From assembly GCF_007859325.1 (NCBI RefSeq), contig NZ_VOHK01000002.1, positions 1-64,000 on the forward strand: a stretch of 64,000 bases of DNA, written 5' to 3'. The notes below the pieces were generated by a model. The model made no database searches, had not been told where the DNA came from, and saw nothing but the letters and a program-made list of their open reading frames with translations. Positions 6,196-16,151 of this stretch are shown in pieces. This DNA is from Luteimonas marina (GTDB taxonomy: Bacteria > Pseudomonadota > Gammaproteobacteria > Xanthomonadales > Xanthomonadaceae). How positions within the stretch are numbered: position 1 is the stretch's first letter; the number at the start of each line of letters is the position of its first letter. The translations under genes were made by a program, and so were the position numbers.

Positions 6196-6672
6196 CTACG
6201 CCTCCGGCAGCGGCAGTCCGCGGAAGGCCTTGACCGTGCGCAGCACGAAGCTGGAGTTGACGTCGGCTACGCGCGCGTCGGCGAGCAGCTTGTCGAGCAG
6301 GAAGCGCGAGAAGTGCTCGAGGTCGGAGACGGCGACGTGCAGCAGGTAGTCCATATCGCCGGTGAGGGCGTGGCAGGCGATCACCTCGGGCCAGTCGTTG
6401 ACGCGGGTGGCGAAGGCGGCCACCGATTCGGCGTCGTGCCGGGCCAGCTGGACGCGCACGAAGGCCTGCAGGCCGAGGCCAAGGCGGTCGCCGTCGAGTT
6501 CAGCGCGGTAGCCGGCGATGACGCCCTCGCGTTCGAGCCGCTGCACGCGGCGCAGGCAGGCGGAGGCGGACAGGTGCACGCGTTCGGCCAGCTCGGCGTT
6601 GGTCTGGCGGCCGGTGCGCTGGAGTTCGGCCAGGAGCAGGAGGTCGGTGCGGTCGAGGTCGGCTGCGGGCAT
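6196..6672 (-). CDS. Lrp/AsnC family transcriptional regulator
   Basis: A 158-residue protein with an N-terminal winged HTH (LDRTDLLLLAELQRTGRQTN, ELAERVHLSASACLRRVQRL) and a C-terminal RAM ligand-binding domain (VIACHALTGDMDYLLHVAVS). It is divergent from phenylalanine hydroxylase with a 168-bp gap that holds a palindrome at 6727-6742, so it probably senses an aromatic amino acid and controls phhA. This is inferred from position; PhhR-type activators do the job in pseudomonads. Its stop codon directly abuts the intI stop, so the integron end and this gene are convergent with no gap. Confidence 0.92.
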   Translation of the reverse strand: MPAADLDRTDLLLLAELQRTGRQTNAELAERVHLSASACLRRVQRLEREGVIAGYRAELDGDRLGLGLQAFVRVQLARHDAESVAAFATRVNDWPEVIACHALTGDMDYLLHVAVSDLEHFSRFLLDKLLADARVADVNSSFVLRTVKAFRGLPLPEA

Positions 6673-6726
6673 ATGTTGCGCAAATTTGGAATTAATCGAA
6701 TGAATCTTGCGCTTTCAGACCTGCCT

Positions 6727-6742
6727 CTTGCAACTTTGCAAG
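6727..6742. promoter_or_regulatory. Palindrome between lrp-type gene and phhA, candidate operator
   Basis: CTTGCAA-CT-TTGCAAG is a perfect 7-bp inverted repeat in the divergent intergenic region. Lrp-family proteins bind such AT-containing palindromes, so it may be the regulator's site. Confidence 0.4.
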
Positions 6743-6840
6743 CTTGTTGCGCGAATTGGAGGATATTCTGCAGTTTCGCGCCCCCCACTCCCCCACGCAC
6801 GGGGGAGGAAGCGAAGGCGGGGCCCTTCCGGAGAACCGCC

Positions 6841-7737
6841 ATGTCCGCCCAGCCGCAGCCGCGTCGCGTCGAGAACCTGCACACCGACAAGGGCAAGGTG
6901 CCCGTCTACGCCACCGGCATCGTCGAGCAGCCGTGGGACGGCTACACCACCGAGGACCACGCCACCTGGGCGACGCTGTTCGCGCGCCAGCGCGAGTTGC
7001 TCGTCGGCCGCGCCAGCGAAGCCTTCCTGCACGCGCAGGACGCGATGGGCATGACCCCGCACGCGATCCCGAAGTACGCCGAGCTCAACGCGGTGCTGGG
7101 CGCGGCCACCGGCTGGCAGCTGATCGGCGTCGAGGGCCTGCTGCCGGAACTCGATTTCTTCGACCACCTCGCCAACCGCCGCTTCCCGGTGACGTGGTGG
7201 ATCCGCAAGCCGGAACAGATCGACTACATCGAGGAGCCGGACCTGTTCCACGACCTGTTCGGCCACGTGCCGCTGCTGATGAACCCGGTGTTCGCCGACT
7301 ACATGCAGGCCTACGGCCGCGGCGGGGTGAAGGCGCATGCGGTCGGCGCCGAGGCGCTGCAGAACCTCACCCGGCTGTACTGGTACACGGTCGAGTTCGG
7401 CCTGATCCGCGAGCACGGGGCGCTGCGCATCTACGGCAGCGGCATCGTCTCGTCCAAGGGCGAGTCGATCCATGCGCTGGAGAGCGCGGCGCCCAACCGC
7501 ATCGGTTTCGACCTGGAGCGGATCATGCGCACGCGCTACCGCATCGATACCTTCCAGAAGACCTACTTCGTGATCGACAGCTTCGAGCAGCTGATCGAGG
7601 CGACGCGGCCCGACTTCACCCCGATCTACGCGCGGCTGGCGGCGCAGGATTCGATTCCGGCCGGCGAGGTGCTCGATGGCGACCATGTCTTCCAGCGCGG
7701 CAGCGGCGAGGGCTGGGCGGGCGACGGCGACGTCTGA
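6841..7737 (+). CDS. phhA: Phenylalanine 4-hydroxylase
   Basis: A 298-residue monomeric bacterial-type aromatic amino acid hydroxylase. It uses Fe(II), tetrahydropterin and O2 to convert Phe to Tyr. Iron ligands are visible: His137 and His142 in FHDLFGHVPLL, and Glu185 in YWYTVEFGLI. The longer open frame upstream to 6313 overlaps the divergent regulator, so the ATG at 6841 (MSAQPQPRRV) is the natural start and fits the family length. The downstream aminotransferase would take tyrosine or phenylalanine on to the keto acid. A 4a-carbinolamine dehydratase gene, often adjacent, is not seen here. Confidence 0.95.
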   Translation: MSAQPQPRRVENLHTDKGKVPVYATGIVEQPWDGYTTEDHATWATLFARQRELLVGRASEAFLHAQDAMGMTPHAIPKYAELNAVLGAATGWQLIGVEGLLPELDFFDHLANRRFPVTWWIRKPEQIDYIEEPDLFHDLFGHVPLLMNPVFADYMQAYGRGGVKAHAVGAEALQNLTRLYWYTVEFGLIREHGALRIYGSGIVSSKGESIHALESAAPNRIGFDLERIMRTRYRIDTFQKTYFVIDSFEQLIEATRPDFTPIYARLAAQDSIPAGEVLDGDHVFQRGSGEGWAGDGDV

Positions 7738-7879
7738 AGGCTCTCCCGCAAGTTGATACCGGGCGAATGTTCCGTCCGCAACGAACGCGGGCGGCAGCGG
7801 CGAAGATGCTAAAGTTGCGCGGTTTTCGCTGCGCTTTCCGGCAACGCCTTCCCCTCCCCTCCTTGCGACGACTGCTGCC

Positions 7880-9076
7880 GTGTCTTTTTTCGCGAACGTT
7901 GAACTGGTTCCCGGTGATCCCATCCTCGGCCTGACCGAGGCCTACAACGCCGATGCCCGCGCCACCAAGGTCAATCTCGGCGTCGGCATCTACTACGACG
8001 AGGACGGGCGCATCCCGGTGCTGCGCGCCGTCCAGCAGGTCGAGCGCCGGCTGGCCGAGGCCAGCAAGCCGCGCGGCTACCTGCCGATCGACGGCATGCC
8101 CGACTACACCCGCGCCACGCGCGAGCTGCTGTTCGGCCAGGATTCGCCGCTGATCAGCGAGGGCCGCGCCGCGACCACGCAGACCGTGGGCGGCAGCGGC
8201 GCGCTGCGCGTGGCCGCGGAGCTGCTGAAGAAGACGCTGCCGGCCGCGCGCATCGCGATCAGCAACCCGAGCTGGGAGAACCATCGCGCGGTGTTCGGCG
8301 CGGTCGGCTTCGAGGTGGTCGACTACACCTATTTCGACGCCGCGGCGCACGGGCTCGACTTCGACGGCATGCTCGCCGACCTGCGCAAGCTGGACGCCGG
8401 CACCGTGGTGCTGCTGCACGCCTGCTGCCACAACCCGACCGGCGCCGACCTGTCGCCGGCGCAGTGGGAGCAGGTGATCGCGCTGCTGCACGAGCGCGGG
8501 CTGTTCCCCTTCGTCGACATGGCCTACCAGGGCTTCGACCGGGGCATCGCCGAGGATGCGCTGGCGATCCGGCTGCTGGCCGCCTCGCCGATCCGCAACT
8601 TCGTGGTCGCCAGTTCGTATTCGAAGTCGTTCTCGCTCTACGGCGAGCGCGTCGGCGCGCTGACCGTGGTCAGCGACAACGCCGACGAGAGCAGGCGCGT
8701 GCAGTCGCAGGTCAAGCGGCTGATCCGCGCCAACTATTCCAGTCCGTCGACGCACGGCGCGGCGCTGGTGGCCGGGGTGCTGGGCGATCCGGCGCTGCGC
8801 GCGGAATGGGAAGCCGAACTCGGCCAGATGCGCACGCGCATCCACGCGCTGCGCAAGGGCCTGGTGGAGCAGCTCGCCGCCAACGGCGCGCCGCAGTACG
8901 ACTTCATCCAGCGCCAGGCGGGGATGTTCTCGTACTCGGGCCTGTCGAAGGCGCAGGTCGAGCGCCTGCGCGAGGAATTCGGGATCTATGCCGTCGGCAC
9001 CGGGCGCATCTGCGTGGCGGCGCTGAGCGCGAAGAACCTCGACTACGTGGCTAAGGCGGTGGCGGCGGTCAGCTGA
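7880..9076 (+). CDS. tyrB: Aromatic amino acid aminotransferase
   Basis: A 398-residue class I/II PLP aminotransferase of the AspC/TyrB/PhhC type. Motifs: VNLGVGIYYDEDG near the start, the substrate loop GGSGALRVAAELL, HACCHNPTGADL, DMAYQGFDRG, and the PLP lysine in SSYSKSFSLYGER. It transfers the amino group from Tyr, Phe or Asp to 2-oxoglutarate. The start is a GTG at 7880, giving MSFFANVELVPGDPILGLTE, the usual N-terminus of the family. It lies 142 bp after phhA in the same direction, consistent with a Phe/Tyr degradation pair. TyrB or AspC substrate preference cannot be decided from sequence alone. Confidence 0.9.
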   Translation: MSFFANVELVPGDPILGLTEAYNADARATKVNLGVGIYYDEDGRIPVLRAVQQVERRLAEASKPRGYLPIDGMPDYTRATRELLFGQDSPLISEGRAATTQTVGGSGALRVAAELLKKTLPAARIAISNPSWENHRAVFGAVGFEVVDYTYFDAAAHGLDFDGMLADLRKLDAGTVVLLHACCHNPTGADLSPAQWEQVIALLHERGLFPFVDMAYQGFDRGIAEDALAIRLLAASPIRNFVVASSYSKSFSLYGERVGALTVVSDNADESRRVQSQVKRLIRANYSSPSTHGAALVAGVLGDPALRAEWEAELGQMRTRIHALRKGLVEQLAANGAPQYDFIQRQAGMFSYSGLSKAQVERLREEFGIYAVGTGRICVAALSAKNLDYVAKAVAAVS

Positions 9077-9135
9077 GGCAGGCCTTCGGCCTGCGATGAC
9101 CGGGGCGTGGCGCGCCCGCGCGGCGGCCCCGGCGC

Positions 9136-11043
9136 CTACTGCAGCACGTCCTTCCCCAGCCTGCGGTACAGCGTGCTGCGGCTGACGCCCAGGCGGCGCG
9201 CGGCGCGCGAGACGTTGCCGTCGCAGGCCTTCAGCGCGGCGCGCATCGCGGCCTCGGCCAGGGCGTCGAGGTCGGTGCCGGCGACGGGCATCGCGCCGGG
9301 CGCGGGCGCATCTCCGCCGTCGGCCGCGGGCGCCAGCCGCGCGCCGCGCGGCGCCTTCTGCAGGTAGCCGGGCAGGTCGCGTTCGGTCAGCGGCACGCCG
9401 GGTTCGCCGAGCGCGTCCATGGTGCGCAGGCACGAGACCAGCTGGCGCAGGTTGCCGGGCCAGTCGTAGCCGACCAGCCGCGCCATCGCGTCGTCGGCCA
9501 GCGTCTTGCCGCGGCCGATGCGCGCCCACAGTTCGGCGATCAGCGCTGGCAGGTCCGCGTGCTCGCGCAGGGCGTCCAGGTGCACGCCGTGGTGGGAGAT
9601 GCGGTAGTAGAGGTCGGCGCGGAAGCGGCCTTCGCCGATCGCCTCCTCGAGGTCGCAGTGGGTCGCGCAGACCAGGGCGAAGTCCAGCTTCACCGGCTTG
9701 CCGCCGCCGAGCGGGGTGAGCTCGCGCTCCTGCAGCACGCGCAGCAGCCGCGGCTGCAGCGACAGCGGCATGTCGCCGATCTCGTCGAGGAACAGCACGC
9801 CGCCGTCGGCCTGCCGCATCAGGCCCGGGTTGCCCTGCTTGCGCGCGCCGGTGAAGGCGCCGTCCTCGTAGCCGAACAGCTCCGATTCGATCAGCGATTC
9901 GGGCAGCGCCGCGCAGTTGACCGCGACGAAGGGCTTGCCGGCGCGGCTGCCGCGGCGGTGCAGTTCGCGCGCGAAGACTTCCTTGCCGCTGCCGGTCTCG
10001 CCGTTGACGAGCACCGCCATGCCGGCGTCGAGCACGCGCAGCGCGCGCTGCAGTTCGGCGTCGAGCCTGCTGTCGAAGATCGGGCGCCCGGCGCTGTCGT
10101 GCCGGGCCGAGGCAGTGACCTGGATCGGCGCGCCGCCGCGCGCGCGGCGCGGCTTCTCGGGGGCGTCGACGTGGCCGGCCAGCATGTCGCCGCCGCGGGT
10201 CTGCAGCATGCCTTCGTCGTGCAGCCGCGAGACCGACTCGGCGAACAGAGACTCGTAGGACGCGCGGCCGAGTTCGCCGCGGTCGAGCCCGAACAGGTCG
10301 AGTCCGCTGCGGTTGGCGGCGACGAGCCGGCCGTCGCGGAACGCCAGCAGGCCCTCGCGCGCGGTGCCCAGCAGCGCCGGGTCGCGGTGCACGCGCAGCA
10401 GCTCGCAGTCGGGCAGTCCCTTCTCGAAGTAGCGGTGTTCGATGTTGGCGACCGCCAGCCGCACCAGGCCCATCGCGTGCGCGTGCGAGACGCTCGATTC
10501 GCCGGAGATGTCGAGCACGCCGACCAGCTGGCCGTAGGGTTCGAACACCGGCGCGGCCGAACAGCTGAGGATCCTGTGCGCCGGCAGGTAGTGCTCGCCG
10601 CCGCGCACCTCGACGCCCTGCTGCTCGTGGATCGCGGTGCCGATGGCGTTGGTGCCGACCTGCGATTCGTGCCAGCAGGCGCCGGGCATCAGCGCCACGC
10701 GCCCGGCCTTGTCGAGGAAGCCGAGGTTGCCCTCGGCGTCGAGGATCCAGCCGTCGGCGTCGGTGAGGATGACGATGCTGTCGGTCGACGCGGCCTCGTG
10801 CGAGAGCAGTTCGATCTCGGCGCGCGCCAGTCGCCACAGCTTCTCGTGGCGTTCGCGCATCTCGCGCAGGCGCCGCGCGTCCACCGGTTCGATCGACGGC
10901 TTGCGCACCGCATCGAGGCCGAGCTGCCGGCAGCGTCGCCACGACTGCAGGATGGTGCTCGGCACCTGGCCGACCGGGGCGCCGCCCCATTCGAAAAAGG
11001 CGCGCCTGGCCTGCGCCAGGTCTCCGTCGATTCTGCGGGCCAT
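9136..11043 (-). CDS. AcoR-type sigma-54-dependent transcriptional activator
   Basis: A 635-residue enhancer-binding protein. A GAF-like sensor occupies about residues 75-210, followed by a possible PAS region at 225-300 ([20 protein letters not shown]). The AAA+ domain at about 320-540 has Walker A GETGSGKE (348-355), the sigma-54 contact loop GAFTGA (395-400) and Walker B GVLFLDE. The C-terminal Fis-type HTH is [20 protein letters not shown]. The start at 11043 is supported by GGGAGGAG just upstream. The much longer open frame reads through the neighbour's antisense strand and is not real. It is divergent from an aldehyde dehydrogenase with a sigma-54 promoter, so it likely activates that operon in response to an alcohol or aldehyde. 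Confidence 0.93.
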   Translation of the reverse strand: MARRIDGDLAQARRAFFEWGGAPVGQVPSTILQSWRRCRQLGLDAVRKPSIEPVDARRLREMRERHEKLWRLARAEIELLSHEAASTDSIVILTDADGWILDAEGNLGFLDKAGRVALMPGACWHESQVGTNAIGTAIHEQQGVEVRGGEHYLPAHRILSCSAAPVFEPYGQLVGVLDISGESSVSHAHAMGLVRLAVANIEHRYFEKGLPDCELLRVHRDPALLGTAREGLLAFRDGRLVAANRSGLDLFGLDRGELGRASYESLFAESVSRLHDEGMLQTRGGDMLAGHVDAPEKPRRARGGAPIQVTASARHDSAGRPIFDSRLDAELQRALRVLDAGMAVLVNGETGSGKEVFARELHRRGSRAGKPFVAVNCAALPESLIESELFGYEDGAFTGARKQGNPGLMRQADGGVLFLDEIGDMPLSLQPRLLRVLQERELTPLGGGKPVKLDFALVCATHCDLEEAIGEGRFRADLYYRISHHGVHLDALREHADLPALIAELWARIGRGKTLADDAMARLVGYDWPGNLRQLVSCLRTMDALGEPGVPLTERDLPGYLQKAPRGARLAPAADGGDAPAPGAMPVAGTDLDALAEAAMRAALKACDGNVSRAARRLGVSRSTLYRRLGKDVLQ

Positions 11044-11070
11044 CGCGTCTCCTCCCCGCCGCGCTGCGAC

Positions 11071-11087
11071 TGTCGCAATTTGCGACA
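11071..11087. promoter_or_regulatory. Perfect palindrome, candidate activator binding site (UAS)
   Basis: TGTCGCAA-T-TTGCGACA, 8-bp arms, lies 28 bp upstream of the activator start and about 140 bp upstream of the -24/-12 promoter. That is the right place and symmetry for an AcoR-family enhancer site. Confidence 0.6.
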
Positions 11088-11226
11088 CCGCGCGCGGCGC
11101 CTGTCGCCATACACACCACAAGTTGTTCCGGCGCGCAAACACGGATCGTGCGGCACTGCAGCACGTTTTCGGCGACTTTCCAGGATTGGCGCGGGTTTGC
11201 GCCATGGCGCGGCGCAACATCGAACG

Positions 11227-11243
11227 TTGGCATCGCGCTTGCG
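11227..11243 (+). promoter_or_regulatory. Sigma-54 (-24/-12) promoter of the aldehyde dehydrogenase gene
   Basis: TTGGCATCGCGCTTGCG matches the consensus TGGCAC-N5-TTGC with GG (11229-11230) and GC (11241-11242) exactly 10 bp apart. It lies 53 bp before the ATG at 11296 and downstream of the divergent sigma-54 activator. Confidence 0.85.
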
Positions 11244-11295
11244 CCGTTTTCCTGAACCCCACCCGGGCCACCCCAATCGGTACAGGAGACCAACG

Positions 11296-12825
<1,530 letters not shown>

Positions 12826-12916
12826 TCGCTTTGCGCGGCCCCGCGCGTCGTTCCTGCTTCTCCCCCCGACGCGCGGGCCGCGCCTTCTCGACCTGCACAA
12901 CCGGAGTTCCGTTCCC

Positions 12917-13411
12917 ATGCCAGCCTCTTCCGCAAGCAATACGCGCCTGCGCACCGCGGTGCTCGCGCTCGCGCTGCCGTTCGTTGCCGGCGCCGCCTGG
13001 TTCGCCGGCAGTGCCCGCGGCCACGGCGACACCGCGCCGCAGCCGGTCGACACCGGCACCCTGCCCAAGCTCGGCAGCGACGACTGGCTGTCGAGGAATC
13101 CGTTCCACGAAGGCGAGCACCACGACGAGGCGCTGGAAGTCGGCGCCCGCGGCTACAACGCCAACTGCGCGCGCTGCCACGGGCTGGAGGCGGTGTCGGG
13201 CGGCATCGCGCCCGACGTGCGCAAGCTCAACGCCGACTGCGGCGGCGACGAGGACTGCCTCGCCGACATGGACCAGTACTTCATCGACACCGCGCGCCAC
13301 GGTCGCAGCCGCGACGGCCGCGTCTACATGCCGCCGTTCGAGGGAATCCTCAGCCAGGAGGCGATGTGGGCGATCCGCACCTACATCGATTCGCGGCCGC
13401 CGCCGGGGTGA
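12917..13411 (+). CDS. pedF: PedF-like periplasmic cytochrome c
   Basis: A 164-residue protein with an N-terminal hydrophobic export signal ([20 protein letters not shown]) and one c-type haem motif, CARCH (Cys84, Cys87, His88), in [20 protein letters not shown]. Met in VYMPPFEG is the likely sixth ligand. The layout [19 protein letters not shown] and the ending [15 protein letters not shown] match cytochrome c550 PedF, which accepts electrons from PQQ ethanol dehydrogenases in Pseudomonas. It lies between the aldehyde and alcohol dehydrogenase genes. Electrons may also go to the azurin at 17526. Confidence 0.88.
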   Translation: MPASSASNTRLRTAVLALALPFVAGAAWFAGSARGHGDTAPQPVDTGTLPKLGSDDWLSRNPFHEGEHHDEALEVGARGYNANCARCHGLEAVSGGIAPDVRKLNADCGGDEDCLADMDQYFIDTARHGRSRDGRVYMPPFEGILSQEAMWAIRTYIDSRPPPG

Positions 13412-13431
13412 CATCGCGCGCAACCAACCAC

Positions 13432-13502
13432 TGTCATTTCGAGCGCAGCGAGAAATCTGCACTACCGACATTCCGGGATCCCTCATTTCGTTCGGAATGA
13501 CA
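13432..13502. repeat. GTCA-headed REP-like inverted pair
   Basis: TGTCATTTCGAGCGCAGCGA opens on the left and CGTTCGGAATGACA closes on the right. The two facing copies are similar but diverged. Located between the cytochrome and alcohol dehydrogenase genes. Confidence 0.65.
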
Positions 13503-13579
13503 AACAAGGCTTTGTGACAAACCGGCCTTTCCAGCAACGCAACCCACGCAACACGACACCAGCATCCCGGGGAGGGACC

Positions 13580-15427
13580 ATGAAGACTGTTCTGCATTGC
13601 GCGATCGCGACCATCCTGGCCGGCGGACTGCTGTCCGCCGGCGCCCAGGCGACCCCCGTCTCCTGGGACGACATCGCCAACGACGACAAGACGCCCGGCG
13701 ACGTGCTCAGCTACGGCTTCGGCCTGAAGGCGCAGCGCTTTTCGCCGCTCGACAGGATCAACACGAAGAACGTCGGCTCCCTGCAGCCGGTGTGGAGCTT
13801 CAGCTTCGGCGGCGAGAAGCAGCGCGGCCAGGAGGCGCAGGCGCTGGTGCACGACGGCAAGATCTACGTCACCGCCTCGTATTCGCGCCTGTTCGCGCTC
13901 GATGCCAGGACCGGCAAGCAACTGTGGAGCTACGAGCACCGCCTGCCCGACGACATCCGCCCCTGCTGCGACGTGGTCAACCGCGGCGCCGCGATCTACG
14001 GCAACAAGATCTACTTCGGCACGCTCGACGCGCGCGTGGTCGCGCTGGACAAGGACACCGGCAAGGTCGTGTGGAACAAGAAGTTCGGCGATCACAAGGT
14101 CGGCTACACCATGACCGGCGCGCCGACGCTGGTGAAGGAGAAGAACGGGCGCGTGCTGCTGATCCACGGCAGCTCGGGCGACGAGTTCGGCGTGCTCGGC
14201 TACCTGTTCGCGCGCGATCCCGAAACCGGTGACGAAGTCTGGGCGCGGCCGCTGGTCGAAGGCCACGTCGGCCGGCTCGACGGCAAGGACAGCACGCCCA
14301 CCGGCGATCCGAAGGCGCCGTCATGGCCGGACGACCCCTCGCGCCCGACCGGCAAGTCCGAGTCCTGGAGCCAGGGCGGCGGCGCGCCGTGGCAGAGCGC
14401 GAGCTACGATCCGGAGACCAACACCATCGTCATCGGCGCCGGCAATCCCGCGCCGTGGAACGGCAACCTGCGCACGCCGCCCGGCGGCAACCAGCACGAC
14501 TACGACAGCCTGTTCACCTCCGGCCAGGCCTACGTCGACGCCACCACCGGCGAGCTCAAGGGCTTCTACCAGCACACGCCCAACGACACCTGGGACTTCT
14601 CCGGCAACAACGAGATCGTGCTGTTCGACTTCAGGAAGGACGGCAAGACCATCAAGGCCGGCGCGCACGCCGACCGCAACGGCTTCTTCTTCGTCACCGA
14701 CGTCGACAAGCTCGCCACCGGCGCCGGCTATCCGAACAAGCCGACCGCGCTGCTGGCCGCCTACCCCTTCGTCGACGGCATCACCTGGGCCAAGGGCTTC
14801 GACCTCAAGACCGGGCGCCCGATCGAGAACGCGGGCCAGCGCCCGGTGCAGCCGAAGGAAGGCGAGCAGAAGGGCCCGCAGATCTTCGTCTCGCCGCCGT
14901 TCCTGGGCGGCAAGAACTGGAACCCGATGAGCTACAGCCCCAGGACCGGCCTGTTCTACATCGCCGCCAACCACTGGGGCATGGACTACTGGGCCGAGCA
15001 CCTGGCCTACAACCCCGGTTCGGCCTACCTGGGCATGGGCTTCCGCATCAAGCGCCTGCACGACGACCACGTCGGCATCCTGCGCGCGCTCGACCCGCAG
15101 ACCGGCAGGATCGCGTGGGAGAAGAAGGAGGTCTACCCGCTGTGGTCGGGCACGCTGGCGACCGCGGGCGACCTCGTGGTCACCGGCACCTCGGACGGCT
15201 ACGTCAAGATCTTCGACGCGAACAACGGCGACGAGCTGTGGAAGTTCCAGACCGGCAGCGGAATCATCTCGATCCCGATCACCTGGGAACTCGACGGCGA
15301 GCAGTACATCGGCCTGGCCTCGGGCTACGGCGGCGCAGTGCCGCTGTGGGGCGGCGACATGGCCGAGCTGACCAGGACCGTGACCCAGGGCGGTTCGTAC
15401 TGGGTGTTCAAGCTGCCCAGGCGCTGA
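13580..15427 (+). CDS. exaA: PQQ-dependent alcohol (ethanol/methanol) dehydrogenase
   Basis: A 615-residue periplasmic quinoprotein with an eight-bladed propeller. Signal peptide MKTVLHCAIATILAGGLLSA ends near AQA. Hallmarks: adjacent cysteines Cys129-Cys130 in IRPCCDVVNRG (the vicinal disulfide over PQQ), repeated LDAxTGKxxW tryptophan-docking motifs, and the catalytic Asp339 in NDTWDFSGNNE. Position 341 is Ser, not the extra Asp of lanthanide enzymes, so Ca2+ is the likely metal. The start is the ATG at 13580 after GGGGAGGGA; the 22-codon upstream extension lacks a signal peptide. It oxidises primary alcohols, passing electrons to cytochrome c or azurin. The exact substrate cannot be told. 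Confidence 0.92.
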   Translation: MKTVLHCAIATILAGGLLSAGAQATPVSWDDIANDDKTPGDVLSYGFGLKAQRFSPLDRINTKNVGSLQPVWSFSFGGEKQRGQEAQALVHDGKIYVTASYSRLFALDARTGKQLWSYEHRLPDDIRPCCDVVNRGAAIYGNKIYFGTLDARVVALDKDTGKVVWNKKFGDHKVGYTMTGAPTLVKEKNGRVLLIHGSSGDEFGVLGYLFARDPETGDEVWARPLVEGHVGRLDGKDSTPTGDPKAPSWPDDPSRPTGKSESWSQGGGAPWQSASYDPETNTIVIGAGNPAPWNGNLRTPPGGNQHDYDSLFTSGQAYVDATTGELKGFYQHTPNDTWDFSGNNEIVLFDFRKDGKTIKAGAHADRNGFFFVTDVDKLATGAGYPNKPTALLAAYPFVDGITWAKGFDLKTGRPIENAGQRPVQPKEGEQKGPQIFVSPPFLGGKNWNPMSYSPRTGLFYIAANHWGMDYWAEHLAYNPGSAYLGMGFRIKRLHDDHVGILRALDPQTGRIAWEKKEVYPLWSGTLATAGDLVVTGTSDGYVKIFDANNGDELWKFQTGSGIISIPITWELDGEQYIGLASGYGGAVPLWGGDMAELTRTVTQGGSYWVFKLPRR

Positions 15428-15481
15428 TTGCGACCGCGGCACGGCGCCACGCGCGCCGTGCCGCCCCAACGGAGACCTCCG

Positions 15482-16075
15482 ATGCCTGCCCTGCTCCGCA
15501 CCGCCGGCCCGATGCTGGCGGTCATGGCCCTGCTCGCGTCCGCGCCGGCGACCGCGCTGACGCCCGACGCGCCCGAGCGCAAGCCGCTGCGCCAGTGCGA
15601 GCCTGCGCCCGGCGCCGACTGCTCGAACGCGGACCTGCGCTTCGTCGATCTCGTCGGCAGGGACCTGCACGACGCCGACTTCCGCGGCGCCGACCTCAGC
15701 CGCGCCGACCTGCGCGGCGCCAACCTCGTCGGGGCGGACTTCACTGACGCCATCGCGATCGGCGCGAACTTCTCGAAGTCCTACCTCGCCACCGCGAAGT
15801 TCATCCGCGCCGACCTGACCGGCGCGCTGATGGAGTCGGCGCGCATGAGCAAGTCCGACCTGTCCGGCGCGACGCTGGTCGGCACCAGCCTGTCCGGCGC
15901 CTGGGCGATCGGCTGCAACTTCAGCGGCGCCTCGCTGCGCAACGTCGACGCGCAGGAAACCAAGTTCAGCGCATCGACCTTCGACGGCGCGTCGATGCAC
16001 GGCACCAAGATCCGTTTCGCGCTGTTCTCCGAGGTCGTGTTCGGCAGCTGCCAGGGCTGCCCGACCGACTGGTGA
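15482..16075 (+). CDS. Secreted pentapeptide-repeat protein
   Basis: A 197-residue protein with a signal peptide (MLAVMALLASAPATA) and a right-handed quadrilateral beta-helix built from A(D/N)Lxx pentapeptides. Examples are NADLRFVDLVGRDLHDADF, RGADLSRADLRGANLVGADF and SKSDLSGATLVGTSLSGA. A Cys pair near the start (RQCEPAPGADCSN) and CQGC at the end may form disulfides. The start is the ATG at 15482 after GGAGACC; the frame upstream to 15428 is an extension without a signal. It sits between PQQ dehydrogenase and porin genes. The role is unknown; periplasmic pentapeptide-repeat proteins of alcohol-oxidation loci have no assigned function that I know. Confidence 0.85.
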   Translation: MPALLRTAGPMLAVMALLASAPATALTPDAPERKPLRQCEPAPGADCSNADLRFVDLVGRDLHDADFRGADLSRADLRGANLVGADFTDAIAIGANFSKSYLATAKFIRADLTGALMESARMSKSDLSGATLVGTSLSGAWAIGCNFSGASLRNVDAQETKFSASTFDGASMHGTKIRFALFSEVVFGSCQGCPTDW

Positions 16076-16151
16076 GCACAGCCTTCCATCGATCAAACCC
16101 GCGCGCAGACGCGGGACACCCTGCGCTACCCACTTTTCCGGGAGGAAGACC

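Noticed and set aside
11199..11210. GCGCCATGGCGC palindrome as a second enhancer site
   Set aside because: Short and GC-rich, common by chance here, and too near the -24 element for a sigma-54 activator site.
7616..11293. Very long open frames opposite phhA, aminotransferase and activator genes
   Set aside because: Composition-driven shadows at high GC; the opposite strand holds genes with clear motifs and Shine-Dalgarno sequences, while these products are Arg/Ala-rich with no domains.
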